Below, one piece after another: positions 34,372 through 45,308 of a stretch of 64,000 nt of DNA. This stretch comes from Streptomyces sp. NRRL F-5126 (GTDB lineage Bacteria > Actinomycetota > Actinomycetes > Streptomycetales > Streptomycetaceae). Made by a program: the position numbers and the translations under genes. Every line of letters begins with the position of its first letter. Within the stretch, counting starts at the first letter, position 1. The DNA lies in NCBI RefSeq assembly GCF_000721265.1, contig NZ_JOFZ01000001.1:124001-188000 (forward strand), in the 5' to 3' direction. Below the pieces are notes generated by a model that ran no database searches, had not been told where the DNA came from, and saw nothing but the letters and a program-made list of their open reading frames with translations.

Positions 34372-35781
34372 TCAGGCCGACGACCGCACCTCGGACACAC
34401 CCGCCACCGCATCCGGCAACACGGCCGACACACGGAACCCGCCCGCGTCCGTCGCTCCCGACACGAACACACCACCCAGCGCGGTCACCCGCTCACGCAT
34501 GCCCACAAGACCGTTACCGCCCGACGGCAGACCCGCATCCGCCACCCCCGCCACCGACGGACCGTTCTCCACCTGCATCGCCACCTCGGCACCCCGATAC
34601 GCCAACCGCACCATCACCTCGGCGCCCCCGGCATGCTTGTGCACATTGGTCAACGCCTCCTGCACCACCCGGTACGCCGTCTGCTCCACCTCCGGCGCAC
34701 ACACCCGCGCCTCCCCCTGCACCAGCAGCTCCACCACCATCCCCGCATCACGCGACTGCCCCACAAGACCCTCGATGTCCGCCAGACAGGGCCCGTCCTC
34801 CGCCGCCGCGGCCGCCGCAGCGGCAGCCGCCGCCCCCACCGCCGCCAACGGCACCGCACGCCGCTCATCGCCGACACCGCCGGCACCGTCGGACCCGGCC
34901 GTATCCCCGGCCACTCCCGCGTCCGCACCGGCGGCCTTACGAGCGGCAACCGCCTCCCCCGACCGCAAAACCCCCAGCATCTCCCGCAACTCCGTCAACG
35001 CCTGCCGCCCCATATCCCCCACAAGCGCCGCGTTCTTCACCGCCTTCGGCGGATCCTTCAACGCCACCGCCTGCAACGCCGCCGCGTGCACCACCATCAG
35101 ACTCACCCGATGCGCCACCACGTCATGCATCTCACGAGCGATCCGCGTCCGCTCCTCCGTACGCGCCCACTCCGCCCGCTGCTCCGCACGATCGGCCAGC
35201 AGCGACAACTCCTGCTCCAGACTGTCCGCACGCTCCCGCAGACTCTCCATGAGCCGCCGCCGCGCCCCCACATACAGCCCCAGCAACACCGGCGGCGCCG
35301 ACAACCCCACGGACACCAGCACAGCCAGCAACGGCACGTACCACGGATCCGAGTGCAACCCCGGATACCCCATGTCCTGCCGCGTCCGCACGAACGTCAC
35401 GATGAACGTCGCCGCGAACGACATCCCCGTCAACGCGGCGATGATCCGCCGCGGCGCCTCCGACGCCGCCAGCGTGTACAGGCCCACCAGGCCCAGCACG
35501 AACCCCATCTCGGCCGGCGTCACCGCCACGCCCACCAGCACCACCGCATACGGCCAGCGCCTGCGCACCAGCAGCACAGCACCCGCGATCAGCCCGAGCA
35601 GCACGCACAAAGGCACAGGCAGCGACGACGTCTGCGCGAACCTGACCCCCTCCACGGCGCACTCGAAGGCGGACACCACGGCCAGCCCCACATCAAGCGC
35701 GGCACTGCGCCGCCGCTCCCACCACCAGTAACCGCGGGTGGTCCCTCCCACGGCGTCCCGGTCTGCCCCCGTTGTGGTCAT
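34372..35781 (-). CDS. NarL/DesK-type sensor histidine kinase (orphan)
   Basis: 469 aa. Five or six TM helices over residues about 30-170 are followed by a short coiled coil (RRRLMESLRERADSLEQEL), the HisKA_3 phosphorylation site (RIAREMHDVVAHRVSLM, His about 215), a low-complexity segment with a run of 11 alanines (about 315-325), and HATPase_c (VVQEALTNVHKHAGGAEVMVRL ... GNGLVGMRERVTALGG). The usual LuxR-type response regulator is not next to it. The ATG is preceded by GGAGG at only 2 nt, an unusually tight spacing; no better start was seen. The signal is unknown. Confidence 0.92.
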   Translation of the reverse strand: MTTTGADRDAVGGTTRGYWWWERRRSAALDVGLAVVSAFECAVEGVRFAQTSSLPVPLCVLLGLIAGAVLLVRRRWPYAVVLVGVAVTPAEMGFVLGLVGLYTLAASEAPRRIIAALTGMSFAATFIVTFVRTRQDMGYPGLHSDPWYVPLLAVLVSVGLSAPPVLLGLYVGARRRLMESLRERADSLEQELSLLADRAEQRAEWARTEERTRIAREMHDVVAHRVSLMVVHAAALQAVALKDPPKAVKNAALVGDMGRQALTELREMLGVLRSGEAVAARKAAGADAGVAGDTAGSDGAGGVGDERRAVPLAAVGAAAAAAAAAAAEDGPCLADIEGLVGQSRDAGMVVELLVQGEARVCAPEVEQTAYRVVQEALTNVHKHAGGAEVMVRLAYRGAEVAMQVENGPSVAGVADAGLPSGGNGLVGMRERVTALGGVFVSGATDAGGFRVSAVLPDAVAGVSEVRSSA

Positions 35782-36068
35782 GTCCTCCAGCCTAAAGGCG
35801 GACGCACCCCATTTTTCGGTGACCGGCCGGTAAAACGCCGCGCACATGTTCGACGGAACGCTTCTCCGTTCGCTCGAACTGGTGAACCACTCCCGCACTC
35901 ACGCCGGAGGCCGGCATTCCGGCCAACCCGAGGGCTACCGCGGGCGTCTGCGAATCGTCCGTAGCGGACAGCACTGGCCATTGCCGTCGCATCGGGGGCC
36001 GGTGGTACGGCATAGTGTCCAGTGCACAAGCGACCGGCGAAGGCAATGTCCGGTTTGGTCGCCTATAT

Positions 36069-36140
36069 TCCCCCGTGGTGTAATTGGCAGCACTGTGGCT
36101 TTTGGTGCCATCTGTTCGGGTTCGAATCCTGACGGGGGAG
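36069..36140 (+). tRNA. tRNA-Gln, anticodon TTG
   Basis: 72 nt. Acceptor stem TCCCCCG/CGGGGGA closes perfectly, with discriminator G at 36140. The anticodon arm GTGGC/GCCAT has loop TTTTGGT giving anticodon TTG. The T arm contains GTTCGAATC. CCA is not encoded. Confidence 0.97.
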
Positions 36141-36151
36141 CCTGCGAGGCT

Positions 36152-36183
36152 CGGGTCCCGGCTGCACACGCAGCCGGGACCCG
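36152..36183 (+). terminator. Terminator hairpin after tRNA-Gln
   Basis: Perfect 14-bp stem (36152-36165 with 36170-36183) with loop ACAC, 12 nt after the tRNA and before glmU. Confidence 0.88.
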
Positions 36184-36256
36184 TTCGCGTGTTCACGCCC
36201 ACCCCTCCCCGCTAAGCTGCGACCGTCCCAGCACATGAACAGCCGAAGGGCCCACC

Positions 36257-37705
36257 GTGAGCGTCACTCGCCCGGCCGCCGTCGTCGTCCTCGCAGCGGG
36301 GGAAGGCACGCGCATGAAGTCGAAGACCCCGAAGGTTCTGCACGAGATCTGCGGGCGCTCGCTCGTCGGGCACGTCGTGTCCGCCGCGCGCGAGCTCGAT
36401 CCGCAGGAGCTCGTCGTCGTCGTGGGGCATGCGCGCGAGCAGGTCGAGAAGCATGTCACCGACGCGTTCGAGGGCGTGCGTACGGCGTACCAGGCCGAGC
36501 AGAACGGTACGGGGCACGCGGTGCGCACCGGCCTGGCGGAGCTGGGTTCCGTGCCGGACGGGGTCGTGGTCGTGGTCTGCGGCGACACGCCCCTGCTGTC
36601 CGGCGGGACGCTCGCCGCGCTCGTCGAGACGCATGAGGCGGATCGCAATGCGGTGACGGTGCTGTCGGCCGAGGTGCCGGATGCGACGGGTTACGGGCGG
36701 ATCGTCCGGGACGGTGCGAACGGCGCGGTGACGGCGATCGTGGAGCACAAGGACGCGAGTGACGCGCAGCGTGCGGTCCGTGAGATCAATTCGGGGGTGT
36801 TCGCGTTCGACGGCCGGCTGCTGGCGGATGCGCTGGGGAAGGTGCGTACGGACAACAGTCAGGGTGAGGAGTACCTGACGGATGTGCTCGGGATCCTGCG
36901 GGAGGCGGGGCATCGGGTGGGTGCGTCGGTGGCGGGTGATCATCGGGAGATCCTGGGGATCAACAACCGGGTGCAGTTGGCCGAGGCGCGGCGTCTGCTG
37001 AATGAGCGGTTGCTCGTGGGGGCGATGCTGGCGGGTGTGACGGTGGTGGATCCGGCGTCGGTGCAGGTGGATGTGTCGGTGTCGTTCGAGGCTGATGCGG
37101 TTGTGCATCCGAACACGCAGTTGTCGGGGTCGACGTCCCTGGGCGCGGGTGCTGAGGTGGGTCCGAATTCGCGGTTGCACGACACGGTTGTGGGTGCGGG
37201 GGCTCGGGTGGACAACACGGTGGCCGATGGTGCGGTGGTGGGTGAGGGGGCTTCTGTGGGGCCGTTCGCTTATTTGCGGCCGGGTACGCGGTTGGGTGTG
37301 CGGTCGAAGGCCGGTACGTATGTGGAGTTGAAGAACGCGTCGGTGGGTGAGGGGTCGAAGGTGCCGCATCTGTCGTATGTGGGGGATGCGACGATCGGTG
37401 ATTTCACGAACATCGGTGCCGCGAGCGTGTTTGTGAATTACGACGGCGAGCGGAAGCACCACACGACAGTGGGGTCGCACTGCCGCACGGGGTCGGACAA
37501 TATGTTTGTGGCGCCTGTCACGGTCGGGGACGGGGTCTACACGGCCGCCGGGTCGGTGATCACGAAGGATGTGCCGCCCGGTTCGTTGGCTGTGGCCCGT
37601 GGCCAGCAAAGGAATATCGAGGGCTGGGTGGCTCGGAAGCGTCCTGGTTCGGCTGCGGCGCGGGCCGCGGAGGCGGCGGGTGGCGGGTCGGCCAACGGCG
37701 TCTGA
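36257..37705 (+). CDS. glmU: Bifunctional UDP-GlcNAc pyrophosphorylase / glucosamine-1-P acetyltransferase
   Basis: 482 aa. It makes UDP-GlcNAc for peptidoglycan in two steps. The N-terminal uridyltransferase (1-230) has VVVLAAGEGTRMKSKTPKVL and VVVCGDTPLL. The C-terminal left-handed beta helix (about 255-455) has hexapeptide repeats and the acetyltransferase motifs YLRPGTRLGVRSKAGTYVEL, NIGAASVFVNYDGERKHHTT and the GSHCRTGSDNMFVAPV turn. GTG start with GAAGGG 6 nt upstream. It opens the conserved glmU-prs-rplY-pth group. The 15-residue Ala/Gly-rich tail is common in Streptomyces. Confidence 0.98.
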   Translation: MSVTRPAAVVVLAAGEGTRMKSKTPKVLHEICGRSLVGHVVSAARELDPQELVVVVGHAREQVEKHVTDAFEGVRTAYQAEQNGTGHAVRTGLAELGSVPDGVVVVVCGDTPLLSGGTLAALVETHEADRNAVTVLSAEVPDATGYGRIVRDGANGAVTAIVEHKDASDAQRAVREINSGVFAFDGRLLADALGKVRTDNSQGEEYLTDVLGILREAGHRVGASVAGDHREILGINNRVQLAEARRLLNERLLVGAMLAGVTVVDPASVQVDVSVSFEADAVVHPNTQLSGSTSLGAGAEVGPNSRLHDTVVGAGARVDNTVADGAVVGEGASVGPFAYLRPGTRLGVRSKAGTYVELKNASVGEGSKVPHLSYVGDATIGDFTNIGAASVFVNYDGERKHHTTVGSHCRTGSDNMFVAPVTVGDGVYTAAGSVITKDVPPGSLAVARGQQRNIEGWVARKRPGSAAARAAEAAGGGSANGV

Positions 37706-37835
37706 CGAGGGGCTGACCAGCGCCTGGCGCCGGGGTCTCGCGTACGGTGTGTGTGCACGATTCGGCTGGCTCGCAGGTACCGGTCCTGGTATGTGCGGGT
37801 GCGGCGGCATCCGACACGTCTGAGGAGTCTGTGCT

Positions 37836-38813
37836 GTGACCGGGATCAAGACGACCGGCGAGAAGAAGCTGATGCTCTTTTCCGGCCGCGCCCACCCCGA
37901 GTTGGCGGAGGAGGTTGCCGGCCAGTTGGGTGTCGGGCTCGTTCCGACGAAGGCGTTCGATTTCGCGAATGGCGAGATCTATGTGCGCTATCAGGAGTCG
38001 GCACGTGGCGCGGACTGCTTCCTGATCCAGAGCCATACGGCTCCGATCAACAAGTGGATCATGGAGCAGTTGATCATGATCGATGCGCTGAAGAGGGCTT
38101 CGGCGCGTTCGATCACGGTGATCGTCCCGTTCTACGGGTATGCGCGGCAGGACAAGAAGCACCGTGGGCGTGAGCCGATCTCGGCGCGGCTGATCGCGGA
38201 TCTGTTCAGGACGGCGGGTGCGGACCGGATCCTCACGGTGGACCTGCACACGGACCAGATCCAGGGGTTCTTCGACGGTCCTGTGGACCACCTGTTCGCG
38301 CTGCCGATACTGGCGGATTACGTGGGCGCGAAGGTGGACCGTTCGAAGCTGACGATCGTGTCTCCCGACGCGGGCCGGGTGCGGGTGGCGGACCGCTGGG
38401 GCGATCGTCTGGGAGCGCCGCTGGCGATCGTGCACAAGCGGCGTGACAAGGATGTGGCGAACCAGGTCACGGTCCACGAGGTGGTCGGTGACGTGGAGGG
38501 CCGGGTGTGCGTCCTGGTCGACGACATGATCGACACGGGCGGGACGATCTGTGCGGCGGCGGACGCGCTGTTCGCGCACGGTGCGGCGGATGTGATCGTG
38601 ACGGCGACGCACGGCGTGCTGTCGGGTCCCGCTGCGGACCGGCTGAAGAATTCGCGCGTGAGTGAGTTCGTGCTGACGAACACGCTGCCGACGGCGAGTG
38701 AGCTGGATCTGGACAAGATCACGGTGCTGTCGATCGCGCCGACGATCGCGCGTGCGGTGCGTGAGGTGTTCGAGGACGGTTCGGTGACGAGCCTCTTCGA
38801 GGAGCAGGAGTAG
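37836..38813 (+). CDS. prs: Ribose-phosphate pyrophosphokinase
   Basis: 325 aa. It converts ribose 5-phosphate and ATP to PRPP for nucleotide, His and Trp synthesis. Seen: the ATP-binding region IVPFYGYARQDKKHRGREPI, the flexible loop HKRRDKDVANQVTVHEVVGD, and the PRPP loop CVLVDDMIDTGGTICAAADAL with its Asp pair. GTG start after GAGGAG. Length and N-terminus (MTGIKTTGEKKLMLFSGRAHPEL) fit actinobacterial class I enzymes. It lies 130 nt after glmU and 197 nt before rplY. Confidence 0.98.
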   Translation: MTGIKTTGEKKLMLFSGRAHPELAEEVAGQLGVGLVPTKAFDFANGEIYVRYQESARGADCFLIQSHTAPINKWIMEQLIMIDALKRASARSITVIVPFYGYARQDKKHRGREPISARLIADLFRTAGADRILTVDLHTDQIQGFFDGPVDHLFALPILADYVGAKVDRSKLTIVSPDAGRVRVADRWGDRLGAPLAIVHKRRDKDVANQVTVHEVVGDVEGRVCVLVDDMIDTGGTICAAADALFAHGAADVIVTATHGVLSGPAADRLKNSRVSEFVLTNTLPTASELDLDKITVLSIAPTIARAVREVFEDGSVTSLFEEQE

Positions 38814-38892
38814 CCGGCGGAAGCAGAGTCGGCGGAGATCGATTTCTGGGCGGCCTTCCTGGCCGGGTAGACTCGTGGAGTCGCTCGGCGAG

Positions 38893-39001
38893 GGAGGCCG
38901 CATTTCTGTGCGGTGGTCCGTTATCGGCGCGCGCTCCTTGTAGCAGGCCTGTTCGAGGCCGGGTGACGTGTGAGTGGTTATGTCCGTCACCTTTCGAGGA
39001 G
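38893..39001 (+). promoter_or_regulatory. Structured 5' leader of rplY
   Basis: Three hairpins can be drawn in the 197-nt gap before rplY: 38898-38902 with 38909-38913; AGGCCT-type stem 38947-38950 with 38957-38960; and a 7-bp stem 38962-38968 with 38985-38991 that ends 5 nt before the Shine-Dalgarno GAGGAG. Ribosomal proteins are often autoregulated through leaders, and L25 proteins bind a 5S rRNA loop. Whether this leader mimics that site is untested. Confidence 0.4.
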
Positions 39002-39010
39002 TTGCCTGTC

Positions 39011-39604
39011 ATGGCTGAGCTGAAGCTCGCTTCTGAGATCCGTACCGAGTTCGGCAAGGGTGCTGCCCGCCGTGTCCGCCGCGAGAACAAGGTTCCCGGC
39101 GTTGTCTACGGCCACGGCGCCGACCCGGTCCACGTGACGCTGCCCGGTCACGACCTGATGATGGCGCTGAAGACGGCGAACGTGCTGCTGAGCCTGGACA
39201 TCAACGGCCGCGACGAGCTGGTGATCCCGAAGGCCGTGCAGCGTGACCCGCTGAAGGGCTTCATCGAGCACGTCGACCTGCTGGCCGTGAAGCGGGGCGA
39301 GAAGGTCACGGTCGAGATCAACATCCTGACCGAGGGCGAGCTCGCCCCGGGCCAGAACCTGCTGGAGCACGTGCTGAGCACGCTGTCGGTCGAGGCCGAG
39401 GCGACGCACATCCCGGAGTCCGTGACGGTTTCCGTGGAGGGTCTGGCCGCGGGTGACTCGGTGCTGGCGAAGGACGTCACGCTGCCGTCGGGCACCACGC
39501 TGGTGACGGACGAGGAGGCCGTGGTCCTTCAGGTGCTGGCCGCGCAGGCGGAGGAGCCGTCCGAGGAGTCCGCCGAGGGCGAGGAAGAGGCCGCGGAGGC
39601 CTGA
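39011..39604 (+). CDS. rplY: 50S ribosomal protein L25 / general stress protein Ctc
   Basis: 197 aa. It binds 5S rRNA in the large subunit. The N-terminal L25 domain (1-92) has AELKLASEIRTEFGKGAARRVR and KVPGVVYGHGADPVHVTLPGH; the C-terminal TL5 domain (95-180) has VKRGEKVTVEINI and VEAEATHIPESVTVSVEGL. The last 20 residues are a run of Glu/Ala. ATG start with GAGGAG 9 nt upstream. Length is typical for the long (Ctc) form. A strong terminator follows, and pth starts 154 nt downstream. Confidence 0.97.
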   Translation: MAELKLASEIRTEFGKGAARRVRRENKVPGVVYGHGADPVHVTLPGHDLMMALKTANVLLSLDINGRDELVIPKAVQRDPLKGFIEHVDLLAVKRGEKVTVEINILTEGELAPGQNLLEHVLSTLSVEAEATHIPESVTVSVEGLAAGDSVLAKDVTLPSGTTLVTDEEAVVLQVLAAQAEEPSEESAEGEEEAAEA

Positions 39605-39623
39605 GTCCGGCGCTTGGCGCTCG

Positions 39624-39666
39624 GTACGGGGCGGGTCGGGCCCATCGGGGCCCGCCCGCCCCGTAC
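39624..39666 (+). terminator. Terminator hairpin after rplY
   Basis: Outer perfect 12-bp stem (39624-39635 with 39655-39666) and inner GGGCCC pair (39638-39643 with 39648-39653) around loop ATCG, 20 nt after the rplY stop. Confidence 0.85.
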
Positions 39667-39758
39667 GCGTGCCGGTGGTGGTTCACTTCGCGTGACGTGT
39701 TGTTTCCCGCAGGTTCCGTGCGTCGCGTACGGATGACGAGCTACGAGGGTTGTTGGCG

Positions 39759-40355
39759 ATGACGACGGACGAATCCGCACCGTGGCTGGTGGTGGGCCTC
39801 GGCAATCCGGGCCCGGGTTATGCGGCCAATCGCCACAACGTGGGCTTCATGGTGGCGGATCTGCTGGCGGGCCGCATGAGCGGGTCGTATCGGCGGGCAC
39901 AGAAGGCGCAGGCGCAGGTCCTTGAGGGCCGTCTCGGCCCGATGGGTCCTGGAAGCCGGCGGGTGGTGCTGGCGAAGCCGTCGTCGTTCATGAACCTGTC
40001 GGGTGGCCCGGTGTCGGCGCTGCGTGACTTCTACAAGGTGGACACGGCGCGTGTCGTGGCGGTGCACGACGAGCTGGACATCGATTACGGCACGTTGCGG
40101 CTGAAGCTCGGCGGCGGCGACAACGGGCACAACGGCCTGAAGTCGATGACGAAGGCGATGGGCCCCGACTATCACCGGGTGCGCTTCGGCATCGGCCGGC
40201 CGCCGGGCCGCATGCAGGTGGCGGACTTCGTGCTGAAGGACTTCTCGTCCACGGAGCGCAAGGAGCTCGACTACTTCGTGGACCGCGCGGCGGACGCGGT
40301 GGAGGCGCTGCTGCTTGAGGGTCTTGAGCGGGCGCAGTCGACGTACAACTCGTAG
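39759..40355 (+). CDS. pth: Peptidyl-tRNA hydrolase
   Basis: 198 aa. It releases tRNA from prematurely dropped peptidyl-tRNA. The catalytic set is intact: [20 protein letters not shown] (Asn and His of the active site), [33 protein letters not shown] with the catalytic Asp, and [13 protein letters not shown]. Typical length. ATG 39759 follows GAGGG by about 11 nt; an in-frame TTG two codons earlier is less likely. Last of the glmU-prs-rplY-pth neighbourhood. Confidence 0.97.
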   Translation: MTTDESAPWLVVGLGNPGPGYAANRHNVGFMVADLLAGRMSGSYRRAQKAQAQVLEGRLGPMGPGSRRVVLAKPSSFMNLSGGPVSALRDFYKVDTARVVAVHDELDIDYGTLRLKLGGGDNGHNGLKSMTKAMGPDYHRVRFGIGRPPGRMQVADFVLKDFSSTERKELDYFVDRAADAVEALLLEGLERAQSTYNS

Positions 40356-40459
40356 GGCCGCTGCGCGGTGCCCGTCTCGCGGGGCAGGATGGCTTCCGGC
40401 CCCACGGACGGTGTCCACTCAAGGCGTTGAGCAAGCTGCGGGCACGGTGGGAGGCGTAG

Positions 40460-41530
40460 GTGGTGGGGAACCCTGACATGTCCGCCGGTGCTCGTCTGGC
40501 GGCCCACGGTGCCGTCTCGACATCGCTGGCGCTGCGCAGTGACCGGGGTCTGCGTGAGCTCGTGGCCTCCGGCACGCCGCTGGGTTCGGGCATCGGCGGG
40601 AGGACGGTCCTGCTTGAGGTCGAGGGGACGCCGGTCTTCGTCAAGCAGGTGCGGCTGACCGATCGGGAACGGCGGCCGGAGCACATGCACTCCACAGCGA
40701 ACGTTTTCGATCTGCCGGCCTTCTGCCACTACGGCGTCGGTGCCATCGGCACCCCGGGGTTCGGGGCCTGGCGGGAGCTGGCCGTGCACACCATGACGAC
40801 GAACTGGGTGGTCGCGGGAGAGTACGAGGGCTTCCCGCTGATGTACCACTGGCGGGTGCTCCCGGACTCCGGTCAGCCTCTTCCCGAGGAACTGGCCGAT
40901 GTGGAGCGAGCCGTCACCTACTGGGGAGGCGGGTCGGCGATACGCCGCCGGATCGAAGGCGTGCGGCAGTCCACGGCGAGCATCCTGCTGTTCCTCGAGT
41001 ACATCCCGCAGAACCTGCACGACTGGCTGGATGTCCAGATCAAGGCCGGTGACGAGGCGGCCGAGCGGGCCTGCGCCATGGTGGACGACGAGCTGAGAGC
41101 CGGTATCTCGTTCATGAACGGCCGCGGGCTGCTGCACTTCGACGCTCACTTCGAGAACATCCTCACCGACGGCGGGCGGCTCTTCTTCGCCGACTACGGC
41201 CTCGCGATCTCCTCCCGCTTCGAACTCACGCAGGACGAGCGGGACTTCTTCGACGAGCACCGCACCTACGACGAGTGCTACAGCGTCACCCACCTGGTGA
41301 ACTGGCTGGCCGTCGCTCTCTACGGCCACTCCCCCGAGGAACGCAAGGCGTTCGTGCACGCCTGCGCCCGGGGGGTACGCCCGGAGGGCGTGCCGGCGCC
41401 GGTGGCCGCGCTGCTGGTCCGCCACGCGCCGGTGGCCGCGATGATGGGCGGCTTCTACCGCGCGTTCCAGCGGGAGAGCCGGGCTGCGCCCCATCCGCCG
41501 GCGTCGATTCGTCCGTGGTTGCCGGGCTGA
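40460..41530 (+). CDS. Protein-kinase-fold phosphotransferase, unknown substrate
   Basis: 356 aa. Elements of a kinase/aminoglycoside-phosphotransferase fold: VFVKQVRLTD with an ATP-anchoring Lys near 67, LLFLEYIPQNLHDWL hinge, the catalytic loop GRGLLHFDAHFENILTDGG (HxDxxxxN), and the metal motif FFADYGLAISS (DYG in place of DFG). The N-terminal Gly loop is poorly conserved. No TM or signal. GTG start with GGGAGG upstream. It stands between pth and a small membrane gene; no operon partner is evident. It could phosphorylate a small molecule or a protein; not resolvable here. Confidence 0.75.
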   Translation: MVGNPDMSAGARLAAHGAVSTSLALRSDRGLRELVASGTPLGSGIGGRTVLLEVEGTPVFVKQVRLTDRERRPEHMHSTANVFDLPAFCHYGVGAIGTPGFGAWRELAVHTMTTNWVVAGEYEGFPLMYHWRVLPDSGQPLPEELADVERAVTYWGGGSAIRRRIEGVRQSTASILLFLEYIPQNLHDWLDVQIKAGDEAAERACAMVDDELRAGISFMNGRGLLHFDAHFENILTDGGRLFFADYGLAISSRFELTQDERDFFDEHRTYDECYSVTHLVNWLAVALYGHSPEERKAFVHACARGVRPEGVPAPVAALLVRHAPVAAMMGGFYRAFQRESRAAPHPPASIRPWLPG

Positions 41531-41724
41531 CCGGCTTCCGGCTCTGCTCCGGCCGTCCCAACAGGATTGCTGCCGTCGGCGCGCTTGCTGTCGCGTACGG
41601 GTACGAAGCCGGGTACGCCGTCGGCCACTTCGAGGCAGGCGCCACCGTCTCCCCCGCTGTACGACCCGCTCGCGCGCAGCAGCCGGGACAGCCGGGCACG
41701 AGGCGTTTGACGTAGGGGTAGGGC

Positions 41725-42204
41725 ATGGCCAAGGATCCGGCCATGTCTTCGAGTTCCGGCATATCGGCAGGCAGATCCGTCGTGATGGCGCTGGTGGCGC
41801 TGTTGCTGTGCCTCGGCGGCGGGTACGCGTCGTGGAGCGACGCGCAGCACGTGCTGCTGTCGAAGGGGCGTCAGCACGGCGTGTATGCGGTGACGGCGTG
41901 CGGGGACAAGACGTGTGCCGGGTCGTTCGACGCGGACGGGCCCGCCGCTCCGGTGTCGGACATGACGATCGAGGAGTCGGTTGCGGCGCGCAAGGGGGAT
42001 CGCTTCCCTGCCGTGGTGAAGCCGGGGACGCATGAGGTGGTGCGCAGCGATCTGGCCGGCTCCGTGCACGCGTGGGTGCCGTTGGGCGGGGCGTTGCTCC
42101 TGGCGGGGCTCGTGATCGCGGGCGGGATGCGGCTGGGGCGGTTCGGGCTGATCCTGACGGGGATCGGCGCGGCGCAGTTGGTGGCGACGTTCTTCTTGCT
42201 GTGA
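41725..42204 (+). CDS. Small two-TM membrane protein
   Basis: 159 aa, not recognised. TM1 spans about residues 18-36 (SVVMALVALLLCLGGGYA), an extracytoplasmic segment of about 80 residues contains two Cys (VTACGDKTCAG) that may form a disulphide, and TM2 and TM3 or one long hairpin follow (about 115-159: WVPLGGALLLAGLVIAGGM, FGLILTGIGAAQLVATFFLL). ATG after GTAGGGGTAGGG. A bidirectional terminator separates it from ppc on the other strand. Confidence 0.7.
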   Translation: MAKDPAMSSSSGISAGRSVVMALVALLLCLGGGYASWSDAQHVLLSKGRQHGVYAVTACGDKTCAGSFDADGPAAPVSDMTIEESVAARKGDRFPAVVKPGTHEVVRSDLAGSVHAWVPLGGALLLAGLVIAGGMRLGRFGLILTGIGAAQLVATFFLL

Positions 42205-42250
42205 GGGCGCGGGACGTGACGCGCGCGAGGCCAGGTGCCGACGCGGCGCA

Positions 42251-42279
42251 GGGCCGTACGGGACGGACCCGTACGGCCC
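42251..42279. terminator. Bidirectional terminator between convergent genes
   Basis: Perfect 12-bp stem (42251-42262 with 42268-42279) with a 5-nt loop, between the membrane-protein gene and ppc, which converge here. Confidence 0.85.
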
Positions 42280-42303
42280 CGCGCCATGCGGCGGGCGCCG
42301 GCG

Positions 42304-45039
<2,736 letters not shown>

Positions 45040-45242
45040 AGGTGCGGCTCCTTGCAGTGTTTGAGCACGTCTGGAGGGGTACTGGAGGCTTCAGACCGCC
45101 TGCCCGCCGTGGTGCGCGGCAGCCGGTCCGTGCGGACCGCGCTGTCCGACGGACCCAGGATAGGTGCCAGGGGCCCGAGGTTTTCCAGTGGTTCTTCGAC
45201 GGTTCTTCGTCCTCTTGTGGCGACGGTGCGCGCTGCGATACT

Positions 45243-45254
45243 TACGATGCCGTA
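45243..45254. promoter_or_regulatory. Short inverted repeat upstream of desaturase gene
   Basis: TACG-ATGC-CGTA, embedded in a wider imperfect dyad (CTTACG ... GGTTACG). It lies 55 nt before the desaturase start in the AT-richest part of the ppc-desaturase gap. A TetR gene lies just beyond the desaturase, so this is a candidate operator for it. Confidence 0.4.
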
Positions 45255-45308
45255 GGTTACGCACCCGTATCCGGGCAACTGCCGTATTACTCACCCCAGG
45301 GGATCCCC

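Noticed and set aside
32449..35964. Plus-strand frame overlapping the SpoIIE gene and histidine kinase
   Set aside because: Ser/Thr/Pro-rich shadow in frame +1 of SpoIIE and antisense to the kinase; no domains.
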